Positions 12,374 through 15,504 of a stretch of DNA of 15,504 bases are shown here, in pieces. Source of the DNA: Paracoccaceae bacterium (GTDB lineage Bacteria; Pseudomonadota; Alphaproteobacteria; Rhodobacterales; Rhodobacteraceae). The translations under genes were made by a program, and so were the position numbers. Every line of letters begins with the position of its first letter. Position 1 is the first letter of the stretch. The notes beneath the pieces were generated by a model that saw only the letters and a list, made by a program, of their open reading frames with translations, was not told the origin of the DNA and did not search any database. The stretch lies in assembly GCA_023260935.1 (NCBI GenBank), contig JALQTL010000283.1, forward strand, positions 1-15,504. Reading direction: 5' to 3'.

Positions 12374-13654
12374 ATGAAATACATGATGACCTATGATCTC
12401 ATGGAAAGTGCGCGCAACACAAACGAATGGTTGGGTGCGACCGCCCGGGCCATGGCGTCTTATCCCGCCTTTGCCCTGTCGATGAACCCGCTTCTGACCA
12501 TCTCGGCCGCGTGGGGCGAAGTGACAGAGCGCACCTTTGCGCGCATGGTTGCAAAGCCGGACTGGGGCATCAGGTCAATCGTGGGGCCGGATGGCACCGA
12601 TCATCTGGTTGACATCAAGACGGTGGTGGAACGCCCCTTCGGCAACCTGGTCCAGTTTTTCGTGCGCCGGCGCGAACCGATGAAGCGGCGCGTGCTTCTT
12701 GTGGCGCCCATGTCGGGGCATTATGCCACACTGCTGCGGTCGACCGTGTCGTCGCTTCTGCCCGATTGCGATGTGTTCGTGACCGATTGGCACAACGCGC
12801 GCGACATTCCGGTCAGCGCCGGCAAGTTCGACGTGGAAGACTACACCCTGTATCTGGCCGATTTCATGCGCCACCTTGGCCCCGACACCCATGTGATCGC
12901 GGTTTGCCAGCCGGTGCCGCTGACCCTTGCCGCCACCGCCTATCTGGCAGCCGAGGATCCTTCGGCCCAGCCGCGCAGCCTGACCCTGATCGGCGGGCCG
13001 GTAGACCCCGATGCCGCCCCCACGGAAGTGACCGATTTCGGCCGCCGGGTGACGATGGGGCAGTTGGAGCAGATCGCCATCCAGCGCGTCGGCTTCAAAT
13101 ACAAGGGCGCGGGGCGGCTGGTCTATCCAGGCCTGCTGCAACTGCAAAGCTTCATCTCGATGAACGCCGACCGCCATGCCAAGGCGTTCACCGACCAGAT
13201 CTTCCGGGCCGCACGCGGCGAGGCGTCGGATCACGATGCCCACAACCGCTTTTATGACGAATATCTGGCCGTTATGGACATGACGGCGGAATTCTATCTT
13301 TCCACTGTCGAGCGCATCTTCAAGAACCGCGAGATTGCCCGCAATGACTTTGTCGTGGCAGGCAAGAAGGTTGATTTCAGCGCGATCACCGATGTGGCGG
13401 TGAAGATCGTGGAAGGCGCGAATGATGACATCTCGGCCCCAGGCCAATGTCTTGCCGCGCTGAACCTGCTGACCAACCTGCCCGACAGCAAGAAAGCCAG
13501 CCATCTGGAACCCGGCGCGGGGCATTACGGGATCTTTGCCGGCAAATCCTGGCGCCTGAACATCCGCCCGCTGGTTCTGGCCTTCATCGATGCCAATTCC
13601 GCCGCCCCCCGCCAAGGCCGGGCCAAGACCCAGATCAAACTGGCCTCAGCGTAG
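12374..13654 (+). CDS. phaZ: Intracellular polyhydroxyalkanoate depolymerase
   Basis: The product has 426 residues, normal for the intracellular PhaZ family. It cuts native granule polyester to release hydroxyacids or hydroxyacyl-CoA for reuse. The start MKYMMTYDLMES and the stretch AAWGEVTERTFARMVAKPDW (45-64) are typical of the family. In place of a serine lipase box it has a cysteine, C178 in VIAVCQPVPLT, as in the Cupriavidus enzyme. The probable partners are D352 in EGANDDISAPGQ and H384 in GAGHYGIF. I chose ATG12374 because GGAG lies six bases upstream; ATG12362 (four residues longer) is less well placed. The gene is divergent from phaC and its end overlaps the convergent hydrolase gene by nine bases. 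Confidence 0.95.
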   Translation: MKYMMTYDLMESARNTNEWLGATARAMASYPAFALSMNPLLTISAAWGEVTERTFARMVAKPDWGIRSIVGPDGTDHLVDIKTVVERPFGNLVQFFVRRREPMKRRVLLVAPMSGHYATLLRSTVSSLLPDCDVFVTDWHNARDIPVSAGKFDVEDYTLYLADFMRHLGPDTHVIAVCQPVPLTLAATAYLAAEDPSAQPRSLTLIGGPVDPDAAPTEVTDFGRRVTMGQLEQIAIQRVGFKYKGAGRLVYPGLLQLQSFISMNADRHAKAFTDQIFRAARGEASDHDAHNRFYDEYLAVMDMTAEFYLSTVERIFKNREIARNDFVVAGKKVDFSAITDVAVKIVEGANDDISAPGQCLAALNLLTNLPDSKKASHLEPGAGHYGIFAGKSWRLNIRPLVLAFIDANSAAPRQGRAKTQIKLASA

Positions 13655-14353
13655 GATCATCGGATCAGACAGGAAGGTGGCGATGGCTTCGGTCACCGCC
13701 TCCGGCTCTTCCAGCATGGGCAGATGCCCCGCGCCCGCAATGACGCGCAAGGCGGAATTCGGCATCAGGTCGCGCGCAAATTCCTGCCGCCGCACCGGCA
13801 CGACCGTATCCATCTCTCCCACGATGAACAGCGCGGGCAGCAGCGTCCGGCGTAGGGTCTTTTGCTGATCGGGGCGGCGCTGAAGCGCCTTGCACTGGCG
13901 CAGATAGACGCCTTCACCAAGCCCGTAAGCCATGTCGCGCAAAAGCAGCTTCAGCGCCTCGCGGTCAGGCGTATCGGCCAGCGCGGCATCTGGCACATCT
14001 TCGGCAATCGCCTGCTTCAGCCGCCCAGCCCGCGCCGCCACCATCCGCGCCTCACGCGCGGCGGCAACCTGCGGCGCTTCGGAAAGCGGGTCGGTCGCCA
14101 GCAGGACGATCCGGCTGATCCGCTCTGGCGCGCGGCGCAGAATATCCAGCGCAACATTGCCGCCAAGGCCGTGGCCGATCACCGCAAAGCGCGTCGGCGC
14201 CCCGGCAAGCGCCTGTTCCGAAAGGCGTTCGACCGAGTCGGCATCGCAGGTAAAAACCTGCACAGACCGCCCCGCCCCCAGCGCCACCATCTGCGGCAGG
14301 AAGGCGCGCGCATCCTGCATGTGGCCGGGAATGAACAGAAGCGGCTCCGCCAT
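13646..14353 (-). CDS. Alpha/beta-hydrolase-fold protein lacking the nucleophile serine
   Basis: The product has 235 residues with an alpha/beta-hydrolase fold: LLFIPGHMQDARAF (5-18), the nucleophile-elbow region FAVIGHGLGGNVAL (56-69), an acid D182 in FIVGEMDTVVPV, and H210 in GAGHLPMLEEPE. The elbow should read G-x-Ser-x-G, but residue 62 is glycine. The acid and the histidine are kept. It may therefore be a non-hydrolytic family member, such as an epoxide-independent lyase-like, cofactor-free or binding protein, or have lost activity. The start at 14353 fits the fold; a longer TTG start at 14437 does not. It follows another alpha/beta hydrolase on the same strand after 84 bases and ends inside phaZ. 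The substrate is unknown. Confidence 0.85.
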   Translation of the reverse strand: MAEPLLFIPGHMQDARAFLPQMVALGAGRSVQVFTCDADSVERLSEQALAGAPTRFAVIGHGLGGNVALDILRRAPERISRIVLLATDPLSEAPQVAAAREARMVAARAGRLKQAIAEDVPDAALADTPDREALKLLLRDMAYGLGEGVYLRQCKALQRRPDQQKTLRRTLLPALFIVGEMDTVVPVRRQEFARDLMPNSALRVIAGAGHLPMLEEPEAVTEAIATFLSDPMILR

Positions 14354-14437
14354 CACGCAGCGCCCGTCTGGCTGCGGGCACCTGCGCGCAAGGGCACCAG
14401 AAGGGTCAGAAAAAACCCACAACCCCGCCCCTGCCAA

Positions 14438-15208
14438 TCAGAAATCTGCCGCATCCTTTCCCCCTGACAGCACGTCCCGAACCGCCCCGGCAATCATCGC
14501 AAGGCCGGCGGGGGATGAAAAGCGATGATCCTCTCCCTTGGCAAGGGTCAGGCGAATATCGGGGCCCGTTGCATGATCCAGCAGCCGCAGCGCAACCGAA
14601 ACGGGCACATCGGCATCCTCCGTGCCCTGCAAGAACCGCGCAGGGAACGGCAGGTTAAGGGGCGTGCGCAGAACAAGTCGGCTGCGCCCCTCTTCGATCA
14701 GGCGGCGCGTGATGACATAGGGTTCGTCAGAATAGTCCGACGGCAGGGCGACTTGCCCGTTCGTCACAAGCGCGGCCCGCTGATCGGGTGAAAACCCGGC
14801 CCACATGCTATCTTCGGTAAAATCCGGGGCCGCTGCAATGCCGACAAGCCCGGCAATTCGCTCCGGGATCGCCCGGGCCAGCAACAGGGCCATCCAGCCC
14901 CCCATGGACGACCCGACCAGAACCTGCGGCCCTTGGGTCAGGGCCGTGATAGCCGCCAGCGCATCTTCGAACCAGTCACCGATGGCGCCATCCAGAAAAT
15001 CGCCAGAAGACTGGCCATGACCGGAATAGTCGAACCGCAGGAAAGCCCTGCCCCGGGACTGCGCCCAGTCTTGCAGGAACAAGGCCTTGGTCCCCTGCAT
15101 GTCTGACCGGAAGCCGCCCAGAAACACCACCCCGGGGCCTTGGCCTTCGCTCTGGTGAAAGGCGATGCGGCGTCCTTGCGGGGTGGACAGAAAGCTGTGG
15201 TCGGTCAT
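14438..15208 (-). CDS. Alpha/beta hydrolase, ABHD10-like esterase or thioesterase
   Basis: The product has 256 residues and a complete catalytic set: S101 in VGSSMGGWMALLLA (98-111), an acid D200 in GTEDADVPV, and H228 in KGEDHRF. VVFLGGFRSDMQGTKALFL (27-45) and FLRFDYSGHGQSSGDF (57-... ) resemble the ABHD10-like group of carboxylesterases and acyl-protein thioesterases. The substrate is not evident. Two ATGs are adjacent (15211 and 15208). I prefer 15208, which lies five bases after GGAGG; the other has only two. The gene is divergent from thrS and lies upstream of the serine-lacking hydrolase on the same strand, so the two may be one transcript. Confidence 0.9.
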   Translation of the reverse strand: MTDHSFLSTPQGRRIAFHQSEGQGPGVVFLGGFRSDMQGTKALFLQDWAQSRGRAFLRFDYSGHGQSSGDFLDGAIGDWFEDALAAITALTQGPQVLVGSSMGGWMALLLARAIPERIAGLVGIAAAPDFTEDSMWAGFSPDQRAALVTNGQVALPSDYSDEPYVITRRLIEEGRSRLVLRTPLNLPFPARFLQGTEDADVPVSVALRLLDHATGPDIRLTLAKGEDHRFSSPAGLAMIAGAVRDVLSGGKDAADF

Positions 15209-15245
15209 CATATCCTCCGTTGCGACGGGTTCTAGCGCCTCTGTG

Positions 15246-15274
15246 TTGACTTTGCCATGCCAGCGGCGCAATAC
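15246..15274 (+). promoter_or_regulatory. Candidate thrS promoter
   Basis: TTGACT at 15246-15251 is a good -35. The facing -10 is poor: CAATAC at 15269-15274 with a 17-base spacer, or AATACA with 18. The start codon follows about 60 bases later, leaving a modest untranslated leader in which I see no T-box or other riboswitch-like structure. Confidence 0.35.
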
Positions 15275-15335
15275 AGCCGCCGACATAACCCGCAACCGGG
15301 CGTTCCGTGGGCGCCAAACCGACGAGGAGGCTGAT

Positions 15336-15504
15336 ATGGCCCAGATTTCCCTGACCTTTCCCGATGGCAATGTTCGCAGCTATGAGGCGGGCGTAACGCC
15401 GGCCGAGGTGGCCGCCTCCATCGCGCCATCCCTGGCCAAGGCCGCGATTTCGGCGCAGGTGAACGGCGCGCATTGGGATCTGCAATGGCCGATCCAGTCG
15501 GATG
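15336..15504 (+). CDS. thrS: Threonyl-tRNA synthetase, N-terminal fragment (cut by window end)
   Basis: Only 56 codons lie in the window, and the frame is open to the edge. They encode the start of the TGS domain: MAQISLTFPDGNVRSYEAGV (1-20) and TPAEVAASIAPSLAKAAISA (21-40), the standard beginning of ThrS in Rhodobacterales. The enzyme charges tRNA-Thr in the cytoplasm. A GAGGAGG sits five bases before the ATG, an excellent ribosome site. The rest of the editing, catalytic and anticodon-binding domains is not visible here. It is divergent from the ABHD10-like hydrolase (127 bases). Confidence 0.92.
   Translation, partial: MAQISLTFPDGNVRSYEAGVTPAEVAASIAPSLAKAAISAQVNGAHWDLQWPIQSD

Noticed and set aside
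14354..14437. TTG start giving the Gly62 hydrolase 28 more residues
   Set aside because: The fold begins at MAEPLLFIPG and the extension lacks family features and a ribosome site.
15212..15335. Regulatory leader or T-box upstream of thrS
   Set aside because: The leader is about 60 bases, with no specifier/antiterminator structure. T-boxes are also not expected in Alphaproteobacteria.
1..15504. tRNA, rRNA, CRISPR array, insertion sequence or prophage genes
   Set aside because: Reading both strands I found no cloverleaf-like tRNA arms, regular spaced repeats, transposase or phage proteins.

Overview
The window looks like chromosome of a high-GC alphaproteobacterium of the order Rhodobacterales (Rhodobacter, Cereibacter, Gemmobacter or Paracoccus relatives). 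The reasons are the codon use, a class I PHA synthase of 601 residues in the phaZ / phaC-phaP-phaR layout typical of that group, a monofunctional 195-residue HisB, and the style of the thrS start. Nothing points to a phage, plasmid, insertion sequence, CRISPR array, tRNA or rRNA. Genes are packed tightly. No gene-free stretch exceeds 300 bases; the longest are 391-589 (about 200 bases), 9729-9882, 10333-10466 and 15209-15335, and each is described below.

Layout. (1) 1-835: an odd start. A short ORF begins as the N-terminus of a ribonucleotide reductase large subunit and switches abruptly into the C-terminal half of a DUF2147 protein. A hairpin and a doubtful mini-ORF follow, then a free-standing Ada-type zinc domain. 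(2) 836-5610, minus strand: a metal-uptake operon of TroABCD type (binding protein, ATPase, two permeases, all overlapping), followed after 26 bases by hisB and hisH. Its promoter carries two GAA-CCA-TTC palindromes that look like Fur-superfamily operators. (3) 5626-7098: a secreted protein of unknown function, divergent from a GT-A-like glycosyltransferase. (4) 7090-8205: a divergent pair, LysE/RhtB exporter and Lrp/AsnC regulator, around a symmetrical operator. (5) 8202-13654: a LysR regulator directly behind phaR, then phaP, phaC and the divergent phaZ. This is a complete polyhydroxyalkanoate (PHA) granule module, with recognisable PhaR boxes and a strong terminator after phaP. (6) 13646-15208: two alpha/beta hydrolases, one lacking the nucleophile serine. 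(7) 15336-end: the start of thrS.

How it works together. PhaC polymerises 3-hydroxyacyl-CoA, PhaP coats the granule, PhaZ mobilises the polymer, and PhaR senses free granule surface and represses phaP and probably other promoters in the cluster. The metal transporter probably brings in Mn(II) or Zn(II) under metalloregulator control and may read through into hisB, whose product is a metal-dependent (Mn) enzyme. I found no clearly new multi-gene system. The most unusual items are the chimeric ORF at the left edge, the paired metal operators, the Ser-to-Gly hydrolase, and the shared PhaR-like box between phaC and phaZ.
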